Part shown: piece after piece, positions 1 to 8,649 of the stretch
Layout: every line of letters starts with the position of its first letter
Numbering within the stretch: the first letter of the stretch is position 1
Source: Myxococcales bacterium
GTDB taxonomy: Bacteria > Myxococcota_A > Polyangia > Polyangiales > Ga0077539
Direction: 5' to 3'
Assembly (NCBI GenBank): GCA_016793325.1
Contig: JAEUKI010000093.1
Location: 1-64,000 of the forward strand
DNA: 64,000 bases
The notes under the pieces: generated by a model
Databases searched by the model: none
Told to the model about the DNA's origin: nothing
The model's input: only the letters and a program-made list of their open reading frames with translations
Position numbers and translations under genes: made by a program

Positions 1-40
1 CATCATCACCACCACACGCGTGACGCGCGCGACCCACTCG

Positions 41-81
41 CCTCCTCTTCTTCTTCGACCGACTCGAAGAAGAAGAGGAGG
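41..81. terminator. Perfect 18-bp hairpin, likely bidirectional terminator
   Basis: Bases 41-58 are exactly the reverse complement of 64-81, with a 5-base loop. One arm is pyrimidine-rich (CCTCCTCTTCTTCTTCGA). The hairpin lies 58 bases beyond the stop of the minus-strand gene ending at 140, so it probably ends that transcript, and perhaps one arriving from the left. There is no strong T-run. Apart from this, bases 1-139 show no gene. Confidence 0.6.
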
Positions 82-139
82 TCTCACCCCAGAATCTCCA
101 GCTCGCGCTCCTCGCCAATCACTCGCTCGCGCTGCTCGC

Positions 140-2779
140 TCAGCCCGGGGCGCAGACGTTGCCGATGCAGTTTCGGTCGCAGCAGTCCGACGCGGAGCTG
201 CACGACTGACCCACCGTGCGGCACGGCGGCGGAGCGCAGCGGCCGCCGACGCAGTTGCGATCGCAGCAGTCCATCGGCGTCGTGCACGTGTCACCCACAG
301 GGCGGCACGGCGCTGGCGGCGTGCAGCGTCCGCCCACGCAGGTGTTGGGCGCGCAGCAATCCGCGGACGTCGCGCACATGTCGCCCGCCGGTCGGCACGT
401 CGTCGGCGGAACACAACGGCCGCCCGTGCACACGTTGGGCGCGCAGCAGTCGCTGTTGGCGACGCACGTTCCGTTGAGGTTTACGCACGGCGTGTCGCAG
501 CGGCCGCCCGTGCACACGAGCGGCTGGCAGCACTCGGCGTCGGTGCGGCACGTGGCGCCGCGCGCGGGGCACGGCTGCCACAATCGATACGAGACGACGA
601 CCTCGTCGCCCATGTTCGGGCGGAATCGCGCTCCGTAGAACACGATGGAGTTGGCAGCGGAGTCGTAGTCGAACCCGTTGTCGCGCGACCGCGGGACGTC
701 CATCCCGCGCACGCGGACCTTGATCGTGCTCGTGATCGCAGGGCGCGTGAGTCGATACGGGCTCGCCGCGCCGACGACCGCGGACACGATGCGTCGCATC
801 GCCGCGTCCGCCTCGGCGTCCGTCGCGCGCGCCACGTCGAGGTACGCCCCGCCGTTCTGCACGATCACGCAGCGACGCATGTCCGCCGCGTTGCCGGGGA
901 CGCACATCACCGCGGGGTCGGGCGTGTTCACCATCCCGAACGTCAGGATGTTGTTCGTGCGGAAGTAGCTCACGACGTTGCGGAGACGATCGGCGTACGT
1001 CGCGCCCCAGAGCGCCACGTCCCGCGAGAAGTATCGGTTGTCGTCGTTGCTCCCTGTCTCGTCGGCCACGAAGAACGCCGCGAGCTGCGCGCGCGGACGC
1101 AGGCGCCACGCAGCGGGCGTCGAAGCGGGCGCCATCGGCCCGAGCGCGAGGTGCGCGCGCACCGCAGCAGCGATGGGCTCCTCGCCGATCTGCACTTGAA
1201 ACATCCCCGATCGGATCGGGTACGGCGCAGACGTGTCCGCGGCCATGCCCATGTACGGGTCGACCGTCACGTCGTACGCGAGCTCGTTGGCGCCCATCGG
1301 CGTCGTGCCCGTGACGTACGGAGGCGTGCCCGTAAACGTGAAGCCGCGCTCTCCTTCGGCGGACAATACAAGCACACGAAAATCGATCCCCGCCGCGGCC
1401 ATGTTCGAGAACAAGATGCTCGCGGTGCGGCCGATGCGCTGCTGGTGCGGGTCCATCGACACCGACGTGTCGACGGTCATCAAGAAGTCCACCTGCGGCG
1501 CGGCGCCCGCGCGGAAGGTCTGGCAGTTGAACCCGAGGCCCTTGTCGTTTTGCGCGACGGCCGTCGTGTTCACGAGGTCGACCACGCGCGGCGCCGTGGT
1601 GAGCATCGGGTTGTCGTAGCTGGCCCTCGGAGAGACCGCGACGATCACGTCGTTGGCGCCCATCGACGCGCCCATCGTTCGACGCACGGTGGTGATGTCG
1701 ACGTAGAACTCCGAGGACATTCCCACGGCGGCCATCATCGGAGGCGCCGCGGCGCCGACGAGCGGCATGATCACCGCGTCGCGCAGGGCGCTCGCCGTGG
1801 TCGCGCGCGCCACGCGGTAGGTGCTCGTGACAGCGGGGTTCATCTCGTGCGTCGTGAGACCGCGACCGACGAGCACCGGGCTCACGCCCGCGCCGAGGGC
1901 CATCGTCACCACGCGCTCGATGCGCGCGCTCTCCGCCGTCACATCACCCATCGAAGGAACGACCGCCGCGAACGCCGCCACGCCCGCCGTCGCGTCCTCG
2001 AGCGCGATGCCTCCGCGCATCATCGTGCCCGTCACGCGCCCAGAGTTGCGCCAGGTCGGCGCGTACCCGAGCTGCGTGGGACCCGCGGGAATTCCGCTCT
2101 GAACGAGCGTCGCGAGCCCCGACGGACGACAGATCGCGATCCCGCTCATCCCGTCGCCGATCCCGTCACCATCAGTGTCCGCGAGGCGCGGGTCCGTCTC
2201 TCCGCGGCTCGTGTCGATGGTCCCGTTTCCATCGGGGTCTTCGTCACCGTCGCTCACGCCGTCGCCGTCGGTGTCTCGATTTCGTGGGTCGAGTCCGCGG
2301 CACGTCTCGCCGGCCATGCAGGCCATCATCGCTGTGCACGCGACCGGCGGTCGTCGCTGCATCGCGGGCGCCGTCGCGACACACGCGCGGCCGTACCGCC
2401 GCTCGATGCCGTCCGTGAGCCCGTCCATGTCCGTGTCCGGGTTGAGCGGATCGGTCATCGCCATGCACTCGACGTCGTTGTTGACGCCATCGCCGTCGCT
2501 GTCGACGCCCGGCGCGCAGCGCGACACAGGGCCGTCGCCCGCGACGTCCGCGACGACGCCCGTGTCCATCCCGCTGCCCGTGTCCGTCGCGACGCCGCTG
2601 TCCGTTGGAGTGGCGCCCGTGTCCGTCACGACGCCCGTGTCCATCCCGTTGCCGGTGTCCGTCGCGACGCCCGTGTCCGCTTCGACGCCCGTGTCCGGCG
2701 TCTCCATCGTCGAGCCCGAACAGCCGACGACGAGCGCCGTCGAAGACAACACAAGACCCAAGTAAATCGAAAGCCTCAT
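140..2779 (-). CDS. von Willebrand A lipoprotein with Ca-binding and knottin-like repeats
   Basis: An 879-residue surface lipoprotein. The start at 2779 is chosen because GAGAGGTGG precedes this ATG and a lipoprotein signal follows directly, with the lipidated Cys at 20 (LVVGC). Residues 25-80 are a linker of repeated DTGV/TDTG units. Residues 92-210 hold DxDGD runs of thrombospondin type-3 character, likely binding calcium. A von Willebrand A domain follows; its metal site DTSVS is at 437-441 and a second acidic stretch FFVADETGSNDD lies later. Residues 737-879 are five tandem 24-25-residue modules with the pattern C-x6-C-x5-CC-x3/4-C-x4-C. The VWA domain suggests metal-dependent adhesion; the ligand cannot be read from sequence. 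It is transcribed alone towards the window edge. Confidence 0.9.
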   Translation of the reverse strand: MRLSIYLGLVLSSTALVVGCSGSTMETPDTGVEADTGVATDTGNGMDTGVVTDTGATPTDSGVATDTGSGMDTGVVADVAGDGPVSRCAPGVDSDGDGVNNDVECMAMTDPLNPDTDMDGLTDGIERRYGRACVATAPAMQRRPPVACTAMMACMAGETCRGLDPRNRDTDGDGVSDGDEDPDGNGTIDTSRGETDPRLADTDGDGIGDGMSGIAICRPSGLATLVQSGIPAGPTQLGYAPTWRNSGRVTGTMMRGGIALEDATAGVAAFAAVVPSMGDVTAESARIERVVTMALGAGVSPVLVGRGLTTHEMNPAVTSTYRVARATTASALRDAVIMPLVGAAAPPMMAAVGMSSEFYVDITTVRRTMGASMGANDVIVAVSPRASYDNPMLTTAPRVVDLVNTTAVAQNDKGLGFNCQTFRAGAAPQVDFLMTVDTSVSMDPHQQRIGRTASILFSNMAAAGIDFRVLVLSAEGERGFTFTGTPPYVTGTTPMGANELAYDVTVDPYMGMAADTSAPYPIRSGMFQVQIGEEPIAAAVRAHLALGPMAPASTPAAWRLRPRAQLAAFFVADETGSNDDNRYFSRDVALWGATYADRLRNVVSYFRTNNILTFGMVNTPDPAVMCVPGNAADMRRCVIVQNGGAYLDVARATDAEADAAMRRIVSAVVGAASPYRLTRPAITSTIKVRVRGMDVPRSRDNGFDYDSAANSIVFYGARFRPNMGDEVVVSYRLWQPCPARGATCRTDAECCQPLVCTGGRCDTPCVNLNGTCVANSDCCAPNVCTGGRCVPPTTCRPAGDMCATSADCCAPNTCVGGRCTPPAPCRPVGDTCTTPMDCCDRNCVGGRCAPPPCRTVGQSCSSASDCCDRNCIGNVCAPG

Positions 2780-2874
2780 CGCCACCTCTCGCGTGCCAGC
2801 TCGCATCGCCGCACGATCCGAGAGCGTAACAGAGCCTCGCGGCGCGCGTGCTGTGGTACTCCGTCTTCGTCGTG

Positions 2875-3879
2875 ATGGAGCTCGAGCAACTCGCCGCGAC
2901 GCGGAGCGGGCTGACCGCCGCGTTGTTCGGAGCGTTACTCTCTGCGGGGTGCGCGTCGACGCAGAGCGTCGAGGGCAGAGGCGCGCGCGCTGGACGCGAG
3001 CGCGCTCCCCGCGTCGAAGGCGATTTTCGCGCATTCGGAATGCGCTTTTCTCGCACGTCCGAGTGGCGCGCGCCGAGGGCCGACGACCCCTCGCGGCTCG
3101 TCGGTTCGGACGGGAGATTCTTCGCGGTCACTTCGGATCCCGCGGATGACCGCGCGGCGCACGAGCGCAACGTCGAGACGTTTCGCGCCCGCGCGGCGCG
3201 CGAGGGATGGAGCTTCGGCGAGCTCGCCCTTCCGCCTGGGCTCGCGCGAGACGACCTCTCGTTCGAGCTCCGGATCCCGGCGCGGGTGACCGCGGTGCGC
3301 GCCGTGAGCGCCGCGCTCGCGATCGACGGCAGGCTGCACATCGTGACGTGCTCGTTTGCGCTGCAATTTCAAAGTCGATTTGATTCTGTGTGCCAGAGTG
3401 TCCTCGACGGCGTCTCCCGCGCCCCGCTCGCCGCGAGCGCCGCGGGCGCCGGGCGCGTCGTCGAAGAAGGCTCGCTCGCCTTGGTCCTCCCCGGGGATTT
3501 TCGCGAGAGCCGCAACCACGGGGCGCGCGTGTTCACGAGCACCTCGCGCGACGGCGGGCAAAGCGCGCAAGTCGCCGTGACGATCGCCGTGGGCCCCGCC
3601 GCGGATCGCGTCGAGCGCGCGGACCCCGCGACGCTCCGTCGGCGCTTCGAAGCGCGCGGCGCGGTCGTGCGCAGCGCCGCCGAGCGAACGCTCCAGGGGA
3701 CCACCGCGGCGCTCATCGAGAGCGAGCAGCGCGTCGAAGAGCAAGCCGCCGTGCGCGAGCTCGTGCTCTACGTGCACCATCAACAGCGCTCGGTGCTCGC
3801 GGCGTGCGCCGTGCGCGAGGGCGATCAGCGCGGCTACGCTGCGTGTCAGCGCATCGTCCGCAGCGCGCGTCGCGAGTGA
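2875..3879 (+). CDS. Lipoprotein of unknown function
   Basis: A 334-residue protein beginning with a short signal and lipobox LLSAGC (Cys 26). It is therefore probably exported and lipid-anchored. I recognise no domain. The mature part is Arg- and Ala-rich, with two similar-sized halves of mixed alpha/beta look. The ATG at 2875 is preferred over a GTG at 2848 because it puts the hydrophobic segment closer to the N-terminus; neither start has a clear ribosome binding site. It diverges from the VWA gene across about 95 bases, which must hold both promoters. It converges on the next gene with only a 9-base gap. Confidence 0.75.
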   Translation: MELEQLAATRSGLTAALFGALLSAGCASTQSVEGRGARAGRERAPRVEGDFRAFGMRFSRTSEWRAPRADDPSRLVGSDGRFFAVTSDPADDRAAHERNVETFRARAAREGWSFGELALPPGLARDDLSFELRIPARVTAVRAVSAALAIDGRLHIVTCSFALQFQSRFDSVCQSVLDGVSRAPLAASAAGAGRVVEEGSLALVLPGDFRESRNHGARVFTSTSRDGGQSAQVAVTIAVGPAADRVERADPATLRRRFEARGAVVRSAAERTLQGTTAALIESEQRVEEQAAVRELVLYVHHQQRSVLAACAVREGDQRGYAACQRIVRSARRE

Positions 3880-3888
3880 CCCGATCCC

Positions 3889-5529
3889 TCAACGCCGACG
3901 AATCACGCGGCGACGGCCCGCTTGCCTGAGCGCCGCGTTTGCCGTGGGCGCCGCAGACGCAGCGGCGGGCTCGCCCAACTGCGCGTTGGCGGTCGCGACG
4001 CTCACGGGCGTCACCGGCGGGTTCGGCGTCGTCGCGCCGGTCGTGCTTGGGGTCGGGAGCTGCGCGTTCGTCGCGGGCGCAACGCGCGCAGCGCCAGGAG
4101 CGAGCGTCGTCGCGGGCGCTCCGGCCGCAGCGCCAGCCGCTGCGGGGTCTTGCGGCCGTTGGTTCGGGTTGGCCGTGATCGAGATCGTCGCCGAGTGCCG
4201 CGCGCCCTCGTAGTAACCGCCGAGCCAAATCGAATACTGCCCGGCGGTCGCGTCGGTGAAGTCGATGCCCGGGTTGAACCCGAACGCGTCGTCGCGACAA
4301 CGCCATCCGCCCGGACCCGAGACGACCAGCGTCGTATCGACGGAAGACGTGGCGTAGACGCGAAGGAGCGAGAGCGTCCCCTGCACGCGCAACACGACGT
4401 CCGGCTGTCGATTGACGAAGCCGATGCACCCCGCGACGCCGAGCTCTTCTGCGCGAATCGGGCCTGGCGCACGATCGGCGACGGCGATGTTGAGCGGATC
4501 GGGCGCGAATCCCGGGGAGATTTCCTGCGTCGCGAGCGACCCCGACGTGGCGTTCGTCGCGAGCAACGGCGAGCGCGAGACCTCGATGCGCGAGGCGCCG
4601 AGGGTCGGAGGACTCTCGGGCGTCGCGACGCCGGCCTCCGTCGTTCCACCGTCGGGGAGCGCTCGTGCGGGGACGTACCTCGGGTACGGAATCTGCTGCG
4701 CGACCCACACGTGATAGTTGCCAGCGCCCGGACTCTCGACGGTCAGCGGCCGGTTCGCTTGCGAGCAGCGCCACTGCCGATCGGGCCCGCGCACGACGAG
4801 GTACGCGCCCGGATCTGCCTGCGGCGCCGTCATGCGCAGCAGCGGAACTCCGTCCCCCACGCGCAAGATCGCGTCGGGCATCGCCGTGATCCGCCCCCAA
4901 CAATTGGGCACCACCCACCGCGCGTCGAGCGTCCCCGCGGGGTGGGCCGCGACGTTGATCGCGCGCGTTTCGGGCGTAAAATTCCTAGGCAACTCGACGA
5001 TGCCCGCCGTCGCGATCGTGCTCGACGCAGGGTTGGCGAAGGCCACGGGCTCGACGTGGAGCACGCCTTGGACGGCGACGCCGCGCGCGTACGAGCCCAC
5101 CCAAATGTCGTACTGACCGACGCCGGTCTCGTCGATCAACACTTGCGGGTTCGAGGCGCCTGCAGAGTCGTCGTCGCACTTCCATCGACCGTCGTGCGTG
5201 TTCACGACCAGCGTCGTGTCTCGCGCGGACTCGACCCACACGCGAAGCGCGGGCACCGGCGTCAGCACGCGAAGAATGAAGTCCGGCTCGCGCGTCACCC
5301 AACCGAGGCAGCGCTCGTGGAGGTTGAGCGGACGAACGTTGAGCGTCCCGCCCGTGCGGACCGAGACGTCGATGCGCCCCTGGTTGGGGCGCGCGTTGGC
5401 GAGGTCGCGGATGCCGAAATTCGCGGTGCCTCCGCCGATCGAGAGGTGATCTTGCGCGAGCGCGACCGCGGGACTGCACAGCGCAGCGAGCGCGAGGAGC
5501 AGCGTGAAGAGCGTCGTTCGAAGGTTCAT
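3889..5529 (-). CDS. Secreted protein with three tandem PPC-like repeats
   Basis: A 546-residue protein with a clear signal peptide (cut near AVALAQ, residue 26). Three copies of a roughly 80-residue unit start near residues 74, 208 and 366. Each reads C-x-G-[FWR]-x(4)-PD-x-[IV]-LRV, then LR[VM]-x(8)-[TL]-V-x(6)-W[KR]C, then a GxYxIWV[GA] strand. This looks like a beta-sandwich related to bacterial pre-peptidase C-terminal domains, but the assignment is by pattern only. The C-terminus is an Ala/Pro/Thr-rich tail ending in Arg. GAGGAGCG precedes the ATG. The stop of the upstream gene (5542) is 12 bases away, so the two are one operon. Confidence 0.85.
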   Translation of the reverse strand: MNLRTTLFTLLLALAALCSPAVALAQDHLSIGGGTANFGIRDLANARPNQGRIDVSVRTGGTLNVRPLNLHERCLGWVTREPDFILRVLTPVPALRVWVESARDTTLVVNTHDGRWKCDDDSAGASNPQVLIDETGVGQYDIWVGSYARGVAVQGVLHVEPVAFANPASSTIATAGIVELPRNFTPETRAINVAAHPAGTLDARWVVPNCWGRITAMPDAILRVGDGVPLLRMTAPQADPGAYLVVRGPDRQWRCSQANRPLTVESPGAGNYHVWVAQQIPYPRYVPARALPDGGTTEAGVATPESPPTLGASRIEVSRSPLLATNATSGSLATQEISPGFAPDPLNIAVADRAPGPIRAEELGVAGCIGFVNRQPDVVLRVQGTLSLLRVYATSSVDTTLVVSGPGGWRCRDDAFGFNPGIDFTDATAGQYSIWLGGYYEGARHSATISITANPNQRPQDPAAAGAAAGAPATTLAPGAARVAPATNAQLPTPSTTGATTPNPPVTPVSVATANAQLGEPAAASAAPTANAALRQAGRRRVIRRR

Positions 5530-5541
5530 GGCGGTCGCTCC

Positions 5542-8508
5542 TCACAGCCTGCTCAGGTAGTCGCCGAGCGGGACCGACGCCATCGCGCTGATCCCGAACG
5601 AGTACGGCTGCGTCATGGGCCCGGTGCCCGGCGGGTACACGAGGATCGAAGGCGCGAGCGAGACCTCGAGCAGCTCGTACAAATCCAGCGCGAGAAACCC
5701 TCCGAAGAAGAACGCGTCGGACTCGCGCGAGTCGAGCACGGCCCGGTACAAGAGCCCCGAGCCGAAGAGCCCCGCGCGAAACCCGAGTCGATCTCGCGCG
5801 AACGACGGCGACGCCACGCCGATCCCGACCTGCTCGGCCATCAAGGGAACGAACCCCGTCGTCACCCCGCCCATCCCATCGGGCGTGATCGAGAACATCT
5901 CTCCGAGCCCGATCGTCAGGTGAAAATACGCGCGCCACTCGCGTCGTCGTCGAAAGTCGTCCCCGAGCGCGCCGAGCGTCCGCACGAGTCGATTCGAGTC
6001 CACCGTCACGCGCAGCTCTTGGACGTCCGTGACCTCGCGCAAAACGCCCACGATGCGCTGCAGCCAGCACGCGAGCGAGCGCTCGTTCTCTTGGCACCAG
6101 TTGCCGCGCGCTGGCGCGACGCCGAGCGCCACGATGATGTCCTCGGGCGTGATGTGCTCGAGCATGACCAACATCGTCTCGATCGTGAGCTGACGATCGA
6201 GCGGGATGATCGACAGGATCGGCCCGAGCCGCGCGAGCACCGGCCCGCCGAGGTTGCGCAGCGCGCCAAACGCATCGCCCACCGAGCCGATCGCGCGATC
6301 ACGAAGCGCCTCGATGTCGAGCACCGCCAGCACGCGGAGCATGCGCGAGACGCCCGCGACCGCGCGGCGCAGCGCGAGAAACCGATCGCCCATCGCCGGC
6401 GCGTCCGGCAGCGAGCGCAGCATCGACGAGACCGCGCCGCTCTCGGCGACGGCCCGCACGCGCTCGATCGCGGCGGCGAGCGCTTGAAAACTGCGCACGA
6501 TTTCAGTGACGTGGTCGAGCGCGATCGACCCGAGGTTCAAGCCCGGGTTTCCGTAGGTGGAGGCGCGGGCGAGGTCGGGGATCGCGCGGTGGAGCTCTTG
6601 AATTGCGGTGCGCAAATCGTTGCTCGCGTTGACGAGCGGCTGCAAGACGTCGATCGGGTTCGGCGCGGACAAGCGCCCGGTGGCGTCGTACATGCTGCGC
6701 AGCGCCGCCGGGACGCACAGCGCCGTTCGCCGCGGGTCGCCCGAAGCGATCGGCGCGGTCGCGTCGATGTGCCCCGAGAGCATGTCGCGCACCCAGCCCG
6801 CGATGCTCCCCGAGATGCGCTCGCAGGCGGGGTCGCGGCTCTGCGTTCCCTCGACGAAGAAGCCCGCCATCACGGGGCTCGCGCCCGGCGTGGGAGCAGG
6901 CCCATCGACCGGCGGCCACGTGAATCGCGAGAGCCTCCGCTGCACGACCCGCAGCGCCTCGCGAAGCGCGTCCGCCGTGGGCGTGTGCACGACAGGTCGC
7001 TGGGTGGCAGCGCCCACCAGCGCGCTCGCCGCACCAGCGCCAGCGCCAGCGCTCGCGGACGTCTGCGCAGGGGTCACCGCGGCGCTCTGCACAAACGCGT
7101 CGAGCGCCGTGCGCACCGCGAGCAGCTCGCGCCACGACTCGACCCAATCGCTGTAGTCGGTCAGCTGAAGCCACGCCGCGGGATCGAGGAGCTCTTTGCC
7201 GAGCATCCCGAGGTTGCCCGTCGAGAGCACGGTGTTGATCAGCGTTCGAAGCCGTGAATTGAGCGGCGGACGCAAGAGGGTCATCAAGTCGTGCGCGACT
7301 TGGATCGCGCCCACGAGCCCCGAGGTGCCCGAGAGCCACGCGGCGCGCGCGGACACGTCGTCGAGCTCCCTCGCGCGCTGCGCGGCGCGCTGCTCGTCGA
7401 GCGATGGCTCGGTCGACTCGGACGTCGTTCCGTCGGGACGAACCACGCGATCGTTGGTCGTTCCGTTGGTCGCAGCGGCGCCCGCGGCCGCGATCGACGG
7501 ACCGCGGAGCGTCCCGCGCTCGACGAGGCGGCAGAGCCCCACGAGCGGGTGGTCCGCGGCGAACACACACGAAGGAATCGGCGCCTGCCTCGCGAACACC
7601 TCCGTGCGACCCAAGCTCCAAAACGCTAGGTCCACGAGGTACGCGCGGATGCGCAGCGCGTCCGAAGGCCTCGCCCTCGACGGCAGCCACGGGATCGCCG
7701 GCTCGGTCCCGAGCAGAAACGCGCACGCAACAGGCCTCCTCGGCGCGTCCGGCGCGCACGCCACCGACGGCGCGCGCCCCTCGATGAGCTTGATCGGAAA
7801 GCTCGCGCACGCCGCGCCCGTGAGCCCCGCGTCCTCGCCGAACACCGCGCGCCTCCACGCGCAGTCGCTCGCCACGCTGTTGCCCGGAAGCCGCAAGCGC
7901 ACGACGGCGTCCGCGATCACCGCGCGCGCCACGGTCGCCACGAGGTTCTCGACGAGCGTGTTCTGCATGCCCGTGCGATCGGTCAGCAGCGACGCGACGT
8001 CCTCGAGGAGCTGCCGGAGGTACTGCCGATCGCCCACCGGGCCCGTGATCGCAGAGATCGCGTCGGCGACGGCGTTCATCGCCACGCGACGGGTGCGATC
8101 CATGATGATCGACTGCAGCACTTGCTGGTCGATCGCGCCGCGCGTGTACGTCTGCCCTTGCGCCGAGGCGTCCGTGTTTCGCTCGAGCTGCGGCGCGCTC
8201 TGCGGCCGCTCGCGCTCTTCGCGACGAACCTCTTCGCGAACGGCCTCGCTCCAGCGCGTGTCGCTGAAGAAGTCCGCTTGGTAGAGCGCCGTTCCTCGCG
8301 CGCCGCCCGACGATCCGCTGGTCCCGCCGCTGGTCCCGCCGCTGGCGCTGCTACCGCCCCCGCTCGTCACGCTCCCGCCTGCGCGGAGCGACAGCGATGA
8401 TTGCCCCGATGCGCTCCGGGGCGCGGCGACGACACACAAAAACAACATCGCGCACACGAGCGCGAACGCGGTGGACGCACCGCGAGCTCCGACTTTCAAC
8501 GCGTTCAA
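5542..8508 (-). CDS. Large secreted protein with barrel-like C-terminus
   Basis: A 988-residue protein that I cannot assign to a family. It starts with TTG at 8508, supported by AGGGAG eight bases upstream and an immediately following signal peptide (cut near SASGQ). A Gly/Ser/Thr-rich linker (residues 45-72) precedes a long, mostly helical region. The last 130 residues or so alternate hydrophobic and polar strands with aromatic ends (for example FGGFLALDLYELLEVSLAPSI) and finish in a short strand, as outer-membrane barrels do. It is first in an operon with the PPC-like repeat protein, which suggests a joint role at the outer membrane. The upstream region is shared with the divergent FG-GAP gene. 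Confidence 0.8.
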   Translation of the reverse strand: MNALKVGARGASTAFALVCAMLFLCVVAAPRSASGQSSLSLRAGGSVTSGGGSSASGGTSGGTSGSSGGARGTALYQADFFSDTRWSEAVREEVRREERERPQSAPQLERNTDASAQGQTYTRGAIDQQVLQSIIMDRTRRVAMNAVADAISAITGPVGDRQYLRQLLEDVASLLTDRTGMQNTLVENLVATVARAVIADAVVRLRLPGNSVASDCAWRRAVFGEDAGLTGAACASFPIKLIEGRAPSVACAPDAPRRPVACAFLLGTEPAIPWLPSRARPSDALRIRAYLVDLAFWSLGRTEVFARQAPIPSCVFAADHPLVGLCRLVERGTLRGPSIAAAGAAATNGTTNDRVVRPDGTTSESTEPSLDEQRAAQRARELDDVSARAAWLSGTSGLVGAIQVAHDLMTLLRPPLNSRLRTLINTVLSTGNLGMLGKELLDPAAWLQLTDYSDWVESWRELLAVRTALDAFVQSAAVTPAQTSASAGAGAGAASALVGAATQRPVVHTPTADALREALRVVQRRLSRFTWPPVDGPAPTPGASPVMAGFFVEGTQSRDPACERISGSIAGWVRDMLSGHIDATAPIASGDPRRTALCVPAALRSMYDATGRLSAPNPIDVLQPLVNASNDLRTAIQELHRAIPDLARASTYGNPGLNLGSIALDHVTEIVRSFQALAAAIERVRAVAESGAVSSMLRSLPDAPAMGDRFLALRRAVAGVSRMLRVLAVLDIEALRDRAIGSVGDAFGALRNLGGPVLARLGPILSIIPLDRQLTIETMLVMLEHITPEDIIVALGVAPARGNWCQENERSLACWLQRIVGVLREVTDVQELRVTVDSNRLVRTLGALGDDFRRRREWRAYFHLTIGLGEMFSITPDGMGGVTTGFVPLMAEQVGIGVASPSFARDRLGFRAGLFGSGLLYRAVLDSRESDAFFFGGFLALDLYELLEVSLAPSILVYPPGTGPMTQPYSFGISAMASVPLGDYLSRL

Positions 8509-8649
8509 CGTTGGTGCTCCCTTTTTCGTGAGGTTCGAATGCTACGACAAGGAACGAGAGCGACTTGGAAGATATCTGCAAATTCGCACGACAACGCAGC
8601 GCTGCCCTGGCCGAGCCCGCGAGCGTCGCGACGCGATATCCTCCGACGG

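Noticed and set aside
20..2875. Long plus-strand open frame opposite the VWA gene
   Set aside because: Arg/His/Ala-rich translation without domains; it is the complement of a gene with lipobox, VWA site and Cys modules.
3922..7257. 1111-codon plus-strand frame
   Set aside because: Composition is Arg/Asp/His-rich low complexity; it crosses two well-supported minus-strand genes.
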